Shown here one piece after another: positions 1-9,194 of a stretch of DNA of 64,000 nucleotides; position 1 is the first letter of the stretch; every line of letters begins with the position of its first letter. The notes beneath the pieces are model-generated. The model was not told the origin of the DNA, searched no databases, and worked only from the letters and a program-made list of their open reading frames with translations. The position numbers and the translations under genes were made by a program. Source of the stretch: Vibrio rhizosphaerae (lineage in GTDB: Bacteria; Pseudomonadota; Gammaproteobacteria; Enterobacterales; Vibrionaceae); contig NZ_AP024903.1 in assembly GCF_024347095.1 (NCBI RefSeq), positions 806,001 through 870,000 on the forward strand, given 5' to 3'.

Positions 1-68
1 GTGTCTTGTTGATCTTTATCAAGCATAACCAACGTAGATCTTGCGATTCAACGATGGACAAAAGTGTG

Positions 69-1283
69 TTAGCGCCGGTGTTTTCTCCCCGAGGCTCCGA
101 GCGTGAGGGTTGCCAAAACCAAAGGAAAAAATGAAACCAGCAGCACGGTATGCCATCCATAGGAACTGAGAATCCCTCCGGAGGAAAATGAACCAATCGC
201 CATCAAACCGAAAATGATGAAATCGTTAAGAGATTGCACCCGATTTTTCTCTTCCGGTTGATGGCATTCTAACACCAGAGCCGATGCGCCTAAGAAGCCA
301 AAGTTCCACCCCAGCCCCAGAAGGATCAAGAGCGACCAGAAATGAAAGACATCTTCTCCAATCAGGCCAATCACGGCCGATAATCCTGTCAGTAGAATCC
401 CCAGTGCCGATATTTTCGTAGCGCCAAAACGCGCTATCAACTTACCAGTAAAAAAGCTGGGGGCGTACATCGCGATAACATGCCACTGAATACCTAAATT
501 GGACGACTCTTGACTGTGACCATGTATATGCATGGCTAATGGTGCTGCCGTCATTAAAAAATTCATAATTAAGTAAGAGGCTGCACCACAAATGACCGCA
601 CAGATAAAACGCGGCTGAAGGGCAATTTCAGACAGCGAACGTCCGCTCTGCTCTCTCTGTTTTTTCGGTGTCGGGGAATGCACGCCAAAGAGAATGAAAC
701 CTGCCAGCAGTGCGACGATAGCTTGAGCGAGGAAAGTCGCAGCAAACATTTTCTGCGGCCACAAATGCATGGTTTGCGTCACCAATTGTGGCCCGATAAT
801 TCCGGCAACAATGCCGCCGGCCATGACCAGAGACAGCGCTTGGGGACGCTTACTGACGGGTAAACCATCCGTGGCTGCAAAACGGAAAGAGAGCACGACC
901 GCTGCATAAGCACCACCCAAAAAAGTGGAAAGACAAAATAGCCAAAACCATCCCATAAACAGTGCAGCCATAGCAAATAAGCCTGTGAATATGCCCGCAC
1001 CGCTCCCAACTAAAAACGCGATTCGTCGACCATATCGCCGGGCAATTTCTCCGGCAGGAAAAACACAAGCCGCCATCCCGACAACAAAAATTGAAATGGG
1101 TAATGTTGCCAATACCGGTGAAGGGCTGAGCATATTCCCGACAATAGCACCGGTTGCGTAAACCACCACGGCATTTGCCCCGGACAGTGCCTGTGCCAGA
1201 GTTAAACGCCATAAATTAGAGCGATGCGACTGCGGACTGATGTATTCGGATTCATCCACTGCGGCATGAGCTTCATTCGCCAT
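69..1283 (-). CDS. MFS family transporter, probable drug or metabolite exporter
   Basis: Polytopic inner-membrane protein of about 404 residues with roughly twelve hydrophobic segments in two halves, separated by a polar loop near residues 205-225 (a run of K, R, Q and E). The loop between the second and third segments carries the MFS motif-A-like ARRYGRR. The start is placed at the ATG at 1283, where AAGGAAC lies upstream; a GTG further upstream at 1319 would add 12 residues. It lies 5' to 3' behind a LysR gene on the same strand, 85 bp away. The overall pattern (small, 400-residue, LysR neighbour) suits proton-coupled efflux. The substrate cannot be read from the sequence. Confidence 0.8.
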   Translation of the reverse strand: MANEAHAAVDESEYISPQSHRSNLWRLTLAQALSGANAVVVYATGAIVGNMLSPSPVLATLPISIFVVGMAACVFPAGEIARRYGRRIAFLVGSGAGIFTGLFAMAALFMGWFWLFCLSTFLGGAYAAVVLSFRFAATDGLPVSKRPQALSLVMAGGIVAGIIGPQLVTQTMHLWPQKMFAATFLAQAIVALLAGFILFGVHSPTPKKQREQSGRSLSEIALQPRFICAVICGAASYLIMNFLMTAAPLAMHIHGHSQESSNLGIQWHVIAMYAPSFFTGKLIARFGATKISALGILLTGLSAVIGLIGEDVFHFWSLLILLGLGWNFGFLGASALVLECHQPEEKNRVQSLNDFIIFGLMAIGSFSSGGILSSYGWHTVLLVSFFPLVLATLTLGASGRKHRR

Positions 1284-1405
1284 TCTGTTTACGTTCCTTA
1301 TCAGGTGAAGTGCCTGCACAAAAGTGAAAAATTATCACAGCTACCGTAATCACTGAGGACAGCAACAGCAAGTGAAATGATCTTTAAAGCACACATAGAA
1401 AATCT

Positions 1406-2332
1406 TTATTGTTGTCGCTCATCCCGATTTACTTCGCTAAATAGCCAGTCTCTGAAAGCTTGCATTCTTGGTTGCTCTGCACATTCCGGGCGATAAACCA
1501 CGTAATATGCCAAAGGGGAATTAAATTGAATTTCTGGAAACAGACGGATCAAATTCCCTGATGCAAGGTCATCTCGAACCATAACACTACGTGCAAGGGC
1601 GATTCCCCTCCCGTCAATGGCGGACTGAAGGACGGCAGCCGAGTTATTGATTTGAATGTTGTGTGCTGTTTCATGGTCAGTCACACCTGCTTTTTTCAAC
1701 CATTCCGACCACGTCGGGAATCCGGTATGGTCATCCATAGATAAATCATGAATCAGCGTTTCACGGAGCAGTTCACCGGGATGATCGAAATGACGCTGTT
1801 CACGCAAGAGTCTCGGGGAGCACACAGGATAGACTTCTTCATCCATTAGCTTTTCCGACTTCAATCCTGACCAGTGACCCAACCCATAACGAACACCGAT
1901 ATCGACGCGCTGAACGGCAAAGTTGACTGGCTTTAGGTTGGTATCCAAGCGAACATCCGTTTCCGAGCAAATCTCCTGAAACCGATCCAGTCGTGGCAAT
2001 AGCCACTTGGCAGCGAATGCCGGACTCACGGTTACGGTCAGAACACCACTCACGGAACTTTCTTGTAAACGTTCTAACCCGATCATCAATTTATCAAATC
2101 CCGCGCGAATGTCGGGTAGTGCTCGTTCTGCGGTTTCAGTCGGAATCAAACGAATTTTTCCACTGTTCATCCGATGAAAAAGGGGGGCATCGAGCCATTC
2201 TTCCAATGAACGAACCAGTTGTCCCACGGCGGCGGGGGTGACATGCAATTCTGCTGCTGCCGCAGAGAAACTCTGGTGCCGGGCACTGGCCTCAAAGGCC
2301 CGCAGAGCATTAAGGTATATCGGTAGCTTCAT
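1406..2332 (-). CDS. LysR family transcriptional regulator (GcvA-like)
   Basis: 308 residues, the normal LysR length. An N-terminal winged helix-turn-helix at about residues 7-65 has the typical run ARHQSFSAAAAELHVTPAAV; the start MKLPIYLNALRAFEASARH resembles the GcvA/AmpR branch. The effector-binding domain occupies residues 90-300. It is divergent from the SDR gene that starts at 2623, and the 290-bp gap between them holds a 14-bp direct repeat, so regulation of that dehydrogenase and of the downstream MFS gene is plausible. This is inference from position. The inducer is unknown. Confidence 0.85.
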   Translation of the reverse strand: MKLPIYLNALRAFEASARHQSFSAAAAELHVTPAAVGQLVRSLEEWLDAPLFHRMNSGKIRLIPTETAERALPDIRAGFDKLMIGLERLQESSVSGVLTVTVSPAFAAKWLLPRLDRFQEICSETDVRLDTNLKPVNFAVQRVDIGVRYGLGHWSGLKSEKLMDEEVYPVCSPRLLREQRHFDHPGELLRETLIHDLSMDDHTGFPTWSEWLKKAGVTDHETAHNIQINNSAAVLQSAIDGRGIALARSVMVRDDLASGNLIRLFPEIQFNSPLAYYVVYRPECAEQPRMQAFRDWLFSEVNRDERQQ

Positions 2333-2338
2333 ATCAAT

Positions 2339-2493
2339 AAAGTTTTTCTTTAGTGTTGAAACAGATTATCTCGTTTGTGAACGGAAGTAAATCGGTGAAA
2401 AATACCTCTCAAGCCGATGGTTAAGCGCATTGCTACCCGTCTCGGTGAGTCAGTCGTTTATATCCAAAGTCATTCCTGAAAAGTTTTTCTTTA
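2339..2493. repeat. 14-bp direct repeat pair in the LysR/SDR divergent promoter
   Basis: AAAGTTTTTCTTTA occurs exactly at 2339-2352, immediately upstream of the LysR start, and again at 2480-2493. The two copies are 141 bp apart in the same orientation. An exact 14-mer repeated within a short intergenic region could be a pair of regulator sites, though its low complexity makes chance recurrence more likely than usual. Confidence 0.4.
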
Positions 2494-2622
2494 TATCAAT
2501 GCATGAAGAGAAAGGTTCTTGGGAAGCCGGATAAAAACATAAACAACAAGAGGTGAAGGTGCTACACACTTTGGCTCAACACGAACAGATTCCGCGTTGT
2601 GCGGTTTAAGAGAGATAAAGCG

Positions 2623-3396
2623 ATGAACAATCAATTTGCAGGTAAAAAACTACTGGTTATCGGTGGAACAAGCGGAATGGGCCTCGAAACGGCTCGTATG
2701 ATCCTTGCACAAGGTGGTCAAGCCGTGATCGTCGGTCACCGCGCAGAAAAAGCGGAAGCGGCACGTGCAGAGCTGTCTTCTCTGGGGCCCGTCGAAGCGC
2801 TGACCGCAGATTTGACCACAGATGAAGGCATGCAAGCATTACTAAAAGTGATTGATAACCGACATTCAGATGTTGATTTATTGGTAAATGCGGCAGGAGT
2901 GTTCTTCCCTAAACCCTTCTTAGCGCATGACGCATCGGATTACGATCAATACATGCAAATTAACCGGGCATTTTTCTTTATTACCCAAAAAGTTGCCGCC
3001 AATCTGGTGGCAGGAAACCGTCCGGGCGCTATCGTCAATGTGGGATCTATGTGGGCAAAACAGGCGATTGCTGCGACACCATCGTCCGCGTATTCAATGG
3101 CGAAAGCAGGTCTCCACTCTCTGACGCAACATCTGGCGATGGAACTGGCTGCCAGTCATATTCGAGTGAACGCGGTATCACCCGCGGTTGTACAGACCCC
3201 CATTTATGAAGGCTTCATTCCTAAAGACGAAGTTCATCAGGCACTTCAGGGCTTTAACGGCTTCCATCCGATTGGCCGCGTCGGCACGTCTCAAGACGTT
3301 GCGAATGCGATCATCTTCCTGCTTTCTGACAAAGCTGACTGGGTCACCGGTGCGGTGTGGGATGTGGACGGTGGTGTCATGGCTGGCCGCAACTAA
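2623..3396 (+). CDS. SDR family NAD(P)-dependent oxidoreductase
   Basis: About 257 residues, the classical SDR size. It shows the Rossmann motif GGTSGMG near residues 11-17, an NAAG motif in the middle, and the catalytic YSMAK. The C-terminal part [16 protein letters not shown] is the usual ending of classical SDRs. The ATG at 2623 is chosen over the GTG at 2599 because MNNQFAGKK is the normal short lead into the first strand. It is soluble, cytoplasmic and divergent from a LysR regulator. The alcohol/ketone substrate cannot be deduced. Confidence 0.85.
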   Translation: MNNQFAGKKLLVIGGTSGMGLETARMILAQGGQAVIVGHRAEKAEAARAELSSLGPVEALTADLTTDEGMQALLKVIDNRHSDVDLLVNAAGVFFPKPFLAHDASDYDQYMQINRAFFFITQKVAANLVAGNRPGAIVNVGSMWAKQAIAATPSSAYSMAKAGLHSLTQHLAMELAASHIRVNAVSPAVVQTPIYEGFIPKDEVHQALQGFNGFHPIGRVGTSQDVANAIIFLLSDKADWVTGAVWDVDGGVMAGRN

Positions 3397-3606
3397 TCTG
3401 ATCGTCAATCCCTAAAAGCGGACAACTGAGGTACGACGGTTTATCTTCGAGTCGGTGAATTTCAGAATCTTGGTCACAAAGTGTCAACGTGAATCATAAA
3501 CAGATTGCAATCACCGACTACCTTGAACGACGGAACAATCAAAGAGTAAACATGAACCTCGGATTGTGCTACCGTAAATCGATATTCAACATGATGGAGA
3601 TAAATA

Positions 3607-3855
3607 ATGAACGGCAGTTGGGCTGACTTCTTTCCGTACTTTGCTGGTGCTTTTAAGATTATTGTCTTAGGGATTGTGGCTTACTTAGCCATTAAATGGC
3701 ATTTTGATGAAGAGCGGCGGGTGAGAGAAGCAGAAGGTGCGGTATTTGATACACCAAGCGCCATGAAAAAGTTGTCAATGATATTCGCCTTTATCGCCTT
3801 TTTCGTGGTGCTGATCGTTCTGGTGGTTTATGCGACAAACTGGGTCCTTTACTGA
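3607..3855 (+). CDS. Small two-helix membrane protein, function unknown
   Basis: 82 residues with two predicted transmembrane helices, about residues 12-30 and 55-78, joined by a charged loop containing FDEERRVREAEG. GGAGATAA lies just before the ATG. No family is recognised. It stands alone between an SDR gene and a convergent AraC gene. The clear ribosome binding site and helix-loop-helix layout support a real gene rather than chance reading. Confidence 0.65.
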   Translation: MNGSWADFFPYFAGAFKIIVLGIVAYLAIKWHFDEERRVREAEGAVFDTPSAMKKLSMIFAFIAFFVVLIVLVVYATNWVLY

Positions 3856-3923
3856 CAGAGTTTGTTGACCATTCTTCTCATCAACGTATGAGCCTTTCCA
3901 TTCTCAATCAAGATAAATGTAGG

Positions 3924-4871
3924 TCAGAGTGTCGGCGACACGGCTTCAAGCTGGGTTGGTTCCATTAAAGCAAATGCGGTGCGCATATTGCGCGTCTCTT
4001 CCCCCGGACTGCGGCCAAACAGTCGTTTAAACTCGCGGTTGAACTGCGAGGCACTTTCATAGCCGACCCGGGCAGCCGCGCCGGCAGCAGTGACGTTATC
4101 CCGGATCATCATCAGTCGTGCTTGGTGAAGACGTACGGATTTGATGTACTGAATCGGTGACGTGGCTGCTACGGATTTAAAATTTGCATGGAATGCCGGC
4201 ACACTCAGGCCGGCTTCGTGTGCAAGAGTTGCCACATTCAGAGACTGAGCGTAATCAAGATGAATACGCTGCAGTGATCGTGCGATACGACCAAAATTGC
4301 CATGGCAGGCTAATGCGGCACGGATTGCACCGCCTTGTTCACCCTGCAGAACCCGAAAAATTAACTCACGTATGATCCCGGGCCCGAGCACACGGGCTTC
4401 AAGCGGAGAACACAATGCTTGCAGCAGTCGAACTGTTGTATCTGCCTGTGAGTCATCCAGTGGTGTCGATACGATCCCTGCGGGGGAGGGCAAAGTGTTC
4501 CCCGAGTGGTGATTTACAGTCATCACGAGATCTGCCACAGCCGTCATATCCAGCCGAACTGACACCGCGAGCAAAGGCTCCTCGGGGCTGGCATCGGTCT
4601 CACTCGAAAAAGGCAGCGGTACAGACAGAACCAGGTAATGCAGCGGGTCATAGTGATAAACCCGGTTGTTCAGATAGCCACGCTTGTGCCCCTGACAAAC
4701 GATAATAATGCTTGGTTCGTAAAGGACTGGGGTACGTCCTAAATTTCCGTTAGCGCGCATCAGACGCACATCATCAATCAAGGTTCGGGTATAGCCTTCA
4801 TGTGGCGCCAATTGACGAATTATTGCTGCCATTTCGGCTTGTTTAGTCATGCAAGGAGACATTTCGGACAT
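3924..4871 (-). CDS. AraC family transcriptional regulator
   Basis: 315 residues from the ATG at 4871. The N-terminal half (about residues 20-180, with LYEPSIIIVCQGHKRGYL and VYHYDPLHYLVLSVPLPF) is the AraC_N cupin-like domain typical of YqhC-like regulators. The C-terminal double helix-turn-helix (about 215-305) contains SLNVATLAHEAGLSVPAFH and ARVGYESASQFNREFKRLFG. It is divergent from an SDR dehydrogenase at 5116, the same arrangement as YqhC with its aldehyde reductase target, so it probably activates that gene. An open frame continues upstream to 5036, but the hydrophobic prefix is not part of the family. Confidence 0.85.
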   Translation of the reverse strand: MSEMSPCMTKQAEMAAIIRQLAPHEGYTRTLIDDVRLMRANGNLGRTPVLYEPSIIIVCQGHKRGYLNNRVYHYDPLHYLVLSVPLPFSSETDASPEEPLLAVSVRLDMTAVADLVMTVNHHSGNTLPSPAGIVSTPLDDSQADTTVRLLQALCSPLEARVLGPGIIRELIFRVLQGEQGGAIRAALACHGNFGRIARSLQRIHLDYAQSLNVATLAHEAGLSVPAFHANFKSVAATSPIQYIKSVRLHQARLMMIRDNVTAAGAAARVGYESASQFNREFKRLFGRSPGEETRNMRTAFALMEPTQLEAVSPTL

Positions 4872-5115
4872 ACATAAGACCTGCTTCGCTGATTGAGTCG
4901 TTATATTTTGGTTGATGGCATGCCTAAAAATCAATATGACCAATAGGATTAGGCAATCATCAAAGATTGTTAGACCTATCGCACATACAGAGCGCTCTTT
5001 AAGATCATGGTTATCCGATCTTTCCAAGATCGCCACTGCTATCTGGAACGACGGACGGAGATGACGCTTTTTATCTGATCATGTCCCTCATGTTTAACAG
5101 CCGGAGTATCTATAT

Positions 5116-5967
5116 ATGCAACAACAAACATCATCAACAGACGTCTGGTTTATTACCGGTGCTGCCCGTGGCATTGGTTTTTCACTGGCTCGCCAACTGC
5201 TGGCGCGCGGTGACATTGTCGTCGCAACGTCCCGCAATCAATCCGTTTTGCGTCAGGCGCTTGGTCATGACAATCCACAGTTGCTCACACTGGAAGTCGA
5301 CCTGATCAACGAAGAAAGCGTTCAAAACGCTATTCATGAGGCGATAGCCACTTTCGGTCGCATCAACTACGTGGTAAACAATGCCGGTTACGGTCAGCAG
5401 GGCACTATCGAAGCTTTGACCGATAGCGAATTACGGCACAATTTCGATGTGAATGTGTTCGCGCCACTGCATGTGCTACGCTACGTTTTGCCTCATATGC
5501 GTGCACAGCAAAGCGGGCATATATTTAATGTGTCATCGATTGTCGGCTTTCAGGGGGGGTATGCAGGTTGGGGCAGCTATGTTGCCAGTAAATTTGCGCT
5601 GGCCGGTCTGACGGAGACTTTGGCTGCCGAGTTGGCCGAGTTAAATATCAGAGCGACGGTTGTCTATCCTGGACCGGTGCGCACTGGTTTTCTGTCAAAG
5701 GACACACTTGTCGTCGCTCAACGCACAATCGCCGACTATACCGAAGCGCAAGCCTCGCTGGATCTCCATCTCAATGGCTTGGATGGTAAACAAGCGGGTC
5801 ACCCTGATAAGGTTGCATCCCTCATACTGGCGGCCGCGGATGCAGACGAACCTCCGGTGCATCTTTTTGCCGGTAAGATTGCCAATTCCCTTGCTGAGCA
5901 GAAAATGCAGGCCGTGAATCATGATCTTGAGTGCTGGCGAGAGGCGTCTGATGCAACAGATTATTGA
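5116..5967 (+). CDS. SDR family NAD(P)-dependent oxidoreductase
   Basis: 283 residues. The glycine-rich motif TGAARGIG is at residues 14-21, NNAGYG in the middle, and the active site spans the SSIVGF serine and the YVASK tyrosine/lysine pair. It is cytoplasmic. Divergent transcription from the AraC gene at 4871 suggests that this is the regulator's main target. Length and the C-terminal extension place it with extended classical SDRs that reduce aldehydes or ketones. The actual substrate is unknown. Confidence 0.85.
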   Translation: MQQQTSSTDVWFITGAARGIGFSLARQLLARGDIVVATSRNQSVLRQALGHDNPQLLTLEVDLINEESVQNAIHEAIATFGRINYVVNNAGYGQQGTIEALTDSELRHNFDVNVFAPLHVLRYVLPHMRAQQSGHIFNVSSIVGFQGGYAGWGSYVASKFALAGLTETLAAELAELNIRATVVYPGPVRTGFLSKDTLVVAQRTIADYTEAQASLDLHLNGLDGKQAGHPDKVASLILAAADADEPPVHLFAGKIANSLAEQKMQAVNHDLECWREASDATDY

Positions 5968-6307
5968 TCAGTCGCTGATTTCCGTTCTATCAAGGGACAT
6001 GTAAACGGAGCATATCCCGGTTTTTTTTATGGCCGATATGGGTATTGTTGAGCTGATCGAAGCCGGTTTGGTTATCGGAACGGGCACATGCATCACCGCG
6101 ATAACCGGGGGGGATGGTTTGGAAAATGGCTCGCCAAAATCCAGATTTATGGTGTCGTACCCATTGGTTTTATCGCGATGAGTCTGGAGATGTTGGTACT
6201 GGCTCACGCGACATTGTCTGGTTTTGTGATTCTCGGAAACGGCGACTGTCCGTCTTCCGTTTCCGGGAAATGTCTCTGAGCTGTTTATCTAAAGGTGCGT
6301 TTCTTTA
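5968..6307. other. Gene-free stretch of about 340 bp
   Basis: Short open frames exist on both strands but none has a convincing start site or family resemblance. On the plus strand a frame from about 6029 reads MADMGIVELIEAGLVIGTG and continues to about residue 50; it may be a fragment of a lost gene, but I cannot assign it. There is no hairpin strong enough to call a terminator. Confidence 0.4.
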
Positions 6308-6793
6308 TCACCCCCGGGCCACATAACCGATGGCATAAAGCTCTCGCCCTTGGTAGGTACTGAGCTCTGCGTCGCTCACCCATGCGACGCTCAGTGTTTG
6401 CCATTCATGGTAATTAATGCCCTGGATATCCGCTTGTTGATTGGCATTATGGGCAATGGATGCAAAGTGATGTGGCTCAGCGGGTGGGGGCGGCACCGCA
6501 TCAAGAAACCAAGTTTCAACTTTGGGCCGGCCAAATTGCTGACACAGTGCTTTGAATCCGTCACTGCTAAGAAAGGCTATCATCGCCTGATGATCTTCCC
6601 ACACATACAAGGGCGCATAGCGATTCTCGGGACTGTGATACAGCGCTGCATCCTGACGTGCATATAAGTAAGCCTTGAACACTAACCCCGGCCAGCCATC
6701 TAATAAATATCCCTTATCTTTGATCCTGCGTTCTATCAGTTCCATGTCGTAATCAGCAGGGAGTACGAATTTGTATTGCATTGCTATCATCAT
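6308..6793 (-). CDS. DUF4865 family protein
   Basis: About 161 residues from the ATG at 6793, preceded by AGGAG at the right distance. The N-terminus MIAMQYKFVLPADYDMELI and the block GWPGLVFKAYLYARQD are what I recognise of the DUF4865 family, a small cytoplasmic protein of unknown biochemistry. It is often found beside carboxymuconolactone decarboxylase and tautomerase genes under a divergent LysR regulator. That neighbourhood is present here, with the decarboxylase gene broken, so the original pathway may no longer work. A longer upstream reading to 6910 lacks a ribosome binding site. Confidence 0.7.
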   Translation of the reverse strand: MMIAMQYKFVLPADYDMELIERRIKDKGYLLDGWPGLVFKAYLYARQDAALYHSPENRYAPLYVWEDHQAMIAFLSSDGFKALCQQFGRPKVETWFLDAVPPPPAEPHHFASIAHNANQQADIQGINYHEWQTLSVAWVSDAELSTYQGRELYAIGYVARG

Positions 6794-6837
6794 TATTTCT
6801 CCTGTAAATCTGTGGCTGGAATACCACAAGTAAAAGA

Positions 6838-7159
6838 TCAGTCTGCCGTCTGATTGCATTGAGACGGGGTTGCATCTAAACGTTCGAAAGCTGAGGCGGC
6901 AACAGGCCATCCGGCATAAAAGGCTAAGTGGGTGATTGCCGCGCTAAGCTCTTCGGTACGCAAGCCATTGCTCAATGCACGGGTCAGGTGGCCGGGTAAT
7001 GAGCACCACAAGGGCGGTAACCGTGATTAAACTCCGGTCTCTTTGGCTGAGTGTGTCATCCTGCCAAACTTGCCCGAAGAGCACCTCAGAAGTGAGCTGG
7101 TGGAACTGAGGCGCGAGCCGGGCAATCATTGTCATGAGTTCTTTTTCCTGAGCAGTCAT
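6838..7159 (-). pseudogene. Carboxymuconolactone decarboxylase (CMD) family gene, frameshifted
   Basis: The first frame starts at 7159 (MTAQEKELMTMIARLAPQF, then QRDRSLITVTALVVL), the normal N-terminal half of a small CMD-like protein. Near 7000 the reading frame is lost and ends after 71 codons. The next frame continues the family pattern (LPGHLTRALSNGL, ELSAAITHLAFYAGWP) to a stop at 6838. Comparison with the usual spacing of the family suggests that about 14 bp were deleted at the junction, removing the RTEQ-type turn. The product would therefore be truncated. It is divergent from the LysR gene at 7265. Confidence 0.75.
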
Positions 7160-7206
7160 CTGTTTTCCTCGCCTGATTGAAGTGACAGGGAAATCATAAG
7201 TTGAAA

Positions 7207-7227
7207 TTTTGATTCAAAAAATCAAAA
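7207..7227. promoter_or_regulatory. Inverted repeat, candidate LysR operator
   Basis: TTTTGATT (7207-7214) and AATCAAAA (7220-7227) form perfect 8-bp arms around a 5-bp spacer. The site lies in the divergent gap between the broken CMD gene and the LysR gene, the expected place and form (T-N11-A-like dyad) of a LysR-type binding site. Confidence 0.5.
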
Positions 7228-7264
7228 CTATTGGCATTGACTATTTTGTTTTTCAGGATGATTG

Positions 7265-8137
7265 ATGATGCGTAGCCTTGATTTAGATGCTTTGCGCTGT
7301 TTTGTGTTAGGGATTGAACTGGGCAGTTTTGCGCTTGCCGCCGAGCGTCTGAGCCGTTCTGCGTCTGCTGCCAGCGCACAGTTAAAGAAGCTCGAACAGC
7401 AGTGTCAAACACAGTTAGCCGTGAAAGTGGGGCGGAATCTTGAACCGACGGAGGCCGGTGAAGTGGTGCTGGGATACGCCCGGCGAATGTTGCAGTTAAA
7501 TGATGAATTGCTGAACCGTCTGAGCGGCAGCCGATTGGCAGGCAAAGTCACTTTTGGCTTACAAGAAGATTTTAGTGATGTGCTATTACCCCAACTGTTA
7601 GGTGCATTTTCACGCAGCCATCCACAAATACAGTTACAGTCAATTGTCGGACGTCATCAAGAGCTGCTGCGTGATATTGTCTCTGGTGAGTTAGACTTCT
7701 CACTGGGATGGATGGGTGAAAAAAGTGCGCCTTACAGTGAGTTTTTAGCGGAATTACCCATGCAATGGTATGGCCCGGCCAGTAAACACCTCAGAGAATC
7801 CGTGCTGATGGCGCAGCCTTTGCCGTTAGTGATGTTGGACGGCTCATGTCTGATCCGTCAACAAGCCACCGAAGCGCTAGATCATCACGGGATCCCGTGG
7901 AAAATTAACTTTGTTGGCAGAAGCTTAAGTAATTTATGGCGTGCCGTTGAAGCCGGATTAGGGATTACCGTACGTTCCTCTTTCAGCCACCCGGAGAGCA
8001 TCACCAAACTGAGCGGTCTACCCCCGTTGGGGAAACTCAAATTGTGTCTGGACAGAAGCCAATATCAGCTCGATGACGTTCAGGCTCAGTTGTATGCAGA
8101 ATTGAAACAGCAGCTATTGCAGTATCTGGAAATGTAG
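7265..8137 (+). CDS. LysR family transcriptional regulator
   Basis: About 290 residues. The N-terminal helix-turn-helix includes LGSFALAAERLSRSASAAS and the linker ends in EAGEVVLGYARRMLQLND; the effector domain follows. Start codons at 7262 (TTG), 7265 and 7268 are possible and CAGGA precedes them. It is divergent from the broken CMD gene and DUF4865, its probable targets. The last ~250 bp of this gene plus ~60 bp downstream recur in decayed form at 13498-13822, on the far side of the deoxyribose module. Confidence 0.85.
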   Translation: MMRSLDLDALRCFVLGIELGSFALAAERLSRSASAASAQLKKLEQQCQTQLAVKVGRNLEPTEAGEVVLGYARRMLQLNDELLNRLSGSRLAGKVTFGLQEDFSDVLLPQLLGAFSRSHPQIQLQSIVGRHQELLRDIVSGELDFSLGWMGEKSAPYSEFLAELPMQWYGPASKHLRESVLMAQPLPLVMLDGSCLIRQQATEALDHHGIPWKINFVGRSLSNLWRAVEAGLGITVRSSFSHPESITKLSGLPPLGKLKLCLDRSQYQLDDVQAQLYAELKQQLLQYLEM

Positions 8138-8198
8138 GGAGAGGAGAGCCAAGCTTGCGCGCGACTCGCAAAATATCAGTTCAGTATCGTTTAGGGAG
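7887..8198 (+). repeat. Direct repeat, copy 1: 3' end of the LysR gene
   Basis: This segment (from CGGGATCCCGTGG to the bases after AGCCAAGCTTG) is repeated in the same orientation at 13498-13822. By eye the copies agree at roughly nine of ten positions over the first 115 bases. The two copies bracket the whole deoR-deoC-deoK-deoP-deoX module. Confidence 0.8.
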
Positions 8199-8314
8199 GA
8201 CGTTTCACGCTATCGGCCAAATGTCGAAAGTACCAGAAAGAGGGGCAGACACGGAAAGTCTGTGACAGACGTTATCTCGGTCGCCATGCCCTCATATCAT
8301 TGGTGGCGATCATC

Positions 8315-9151
8315 TTATGGTTTCGGCGTGAGAACGTGTAACCGAGCTTCGTTACATGCAGTCTCGAGCTTGTTGGGTAGGCTTTCATCTGAGATCAGAT
8401 AGTGAAAATCCATCAGGTCACCGATTTTATAGGTCGCAGTTTGGTTTATGGCCTTCTTTTCTACAATGAGGTAGCGCTTTAGGCTTCTCTCCATCACCAA
8501 GCTGGCAATATTAGAGACCAGCATGTCTGAACTGGTCACACCAAACTTATCGTGCACACCGGCTGATGAAATAAATACCTTCTGAAATATCATCGGCGTC
8601 AGAACATCATTTGATGCTGAAATAAATACATCATGAACCGGGTTGTAGCTGCCACCTTGTAAAATGGCTTTACAGTTTGGCTTCTGCTTGAGGGCCAGAA
8701 ATACATTCATCGATGCTGTTACCCCGGTAAACATTACATGATTGGGGATCGAACCAATAATGTCGGCATTGAGATCGCCATTGTCGAAATACACCACATC
8801 ATTCATCTCAATAAAATCAGAGACAACTGCGGAAATGTAGTTATTGACTTTGACGGGGGGGAAAGCATTTACTGCGTTACTTTGGCGATTGTCGGCATAA
8901 GGTGTTGCGGTTTCACCGATGGTTAATCCGCTATCATCGGCCCCTTCATCATGAACGATGGGATGACCACGGCGGATATAACCGCCGTAGTATTCTAAAG
9001 GAAAAGAGTGGGCAGCATTGGAGCTTAAATCTCGACGCACGGTCATTTCTGACACTTCTAAAAGACGGGCGATTTCTTTCAAATGAATCTTATCGCTGTG
9101 TCTGAGACACGCTTCAATGCGACGAAGTCTTTCTAACTGCTTGGTAACCAT
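8315..9151 (-). CDS. deoR: DeoR family repressor of deoxyribose/deoxynucleoside catabolism
   Basis: 278 residues from the ATG at 9151, which has GGAG 5 bases upstream and gives an N-terminus aligned with E. coli DeoR. The helix-turn-helix IHLKEIARLLEVSEMTVRR is at residues 23-41, followed by a GGYI motif. The sugar-phosphate sensing domain carries YFDNGDL and SSAGVHDKFGVTS, as in DeoR. Longer starts at 9205 or 9232 overlap deoC by about 10-40 bp. It is co-directional with deoC, and operators of the expected sequence lie upstream of deoC and deoK. It would correspond to DeoQ of the enteric deoQKPX cluster or to DeoR; the two are paralogues. Confidence 0.85.
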   Translation of the reverse strand: MVTKQLERLRRIEACLRHSDKIHLKEIARLLEVSEMTVRRDLSSNAAHSFPLEYYGGYIRRGHPIVHDEGADDSGLTIGETATPYADNRQSNAVNAFPPVKVNNYISAVVSDFIEMNDVVYFDNGDLNADIIGSIPNHVMFTGVTASMNVFLALKQKPNCKAILQGGSYNPVHDVFISASNDVLTPMIFQKVFISSAGVHDKFGVTSSDMLVSNIASLVMERSLKRYLIVEKKAINQTATYKIGDLMDFHYLISDESLPNKLETACNEARLHVLTPKP

Positions 9152-9194
9152 GTTTCTCCATTTCCGGCCTTTAACAGCCGAAGGCTTCTTGCTT

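Noticed and set aside
5968..6207. 79-codon leftward open frame in the gap after the second SDR gene
   Set aside because: No ribosome binding site. Its Pro/Ile/Ser-rich sequence looks like the antisense of a Gly-rich frame; no family resemblance.
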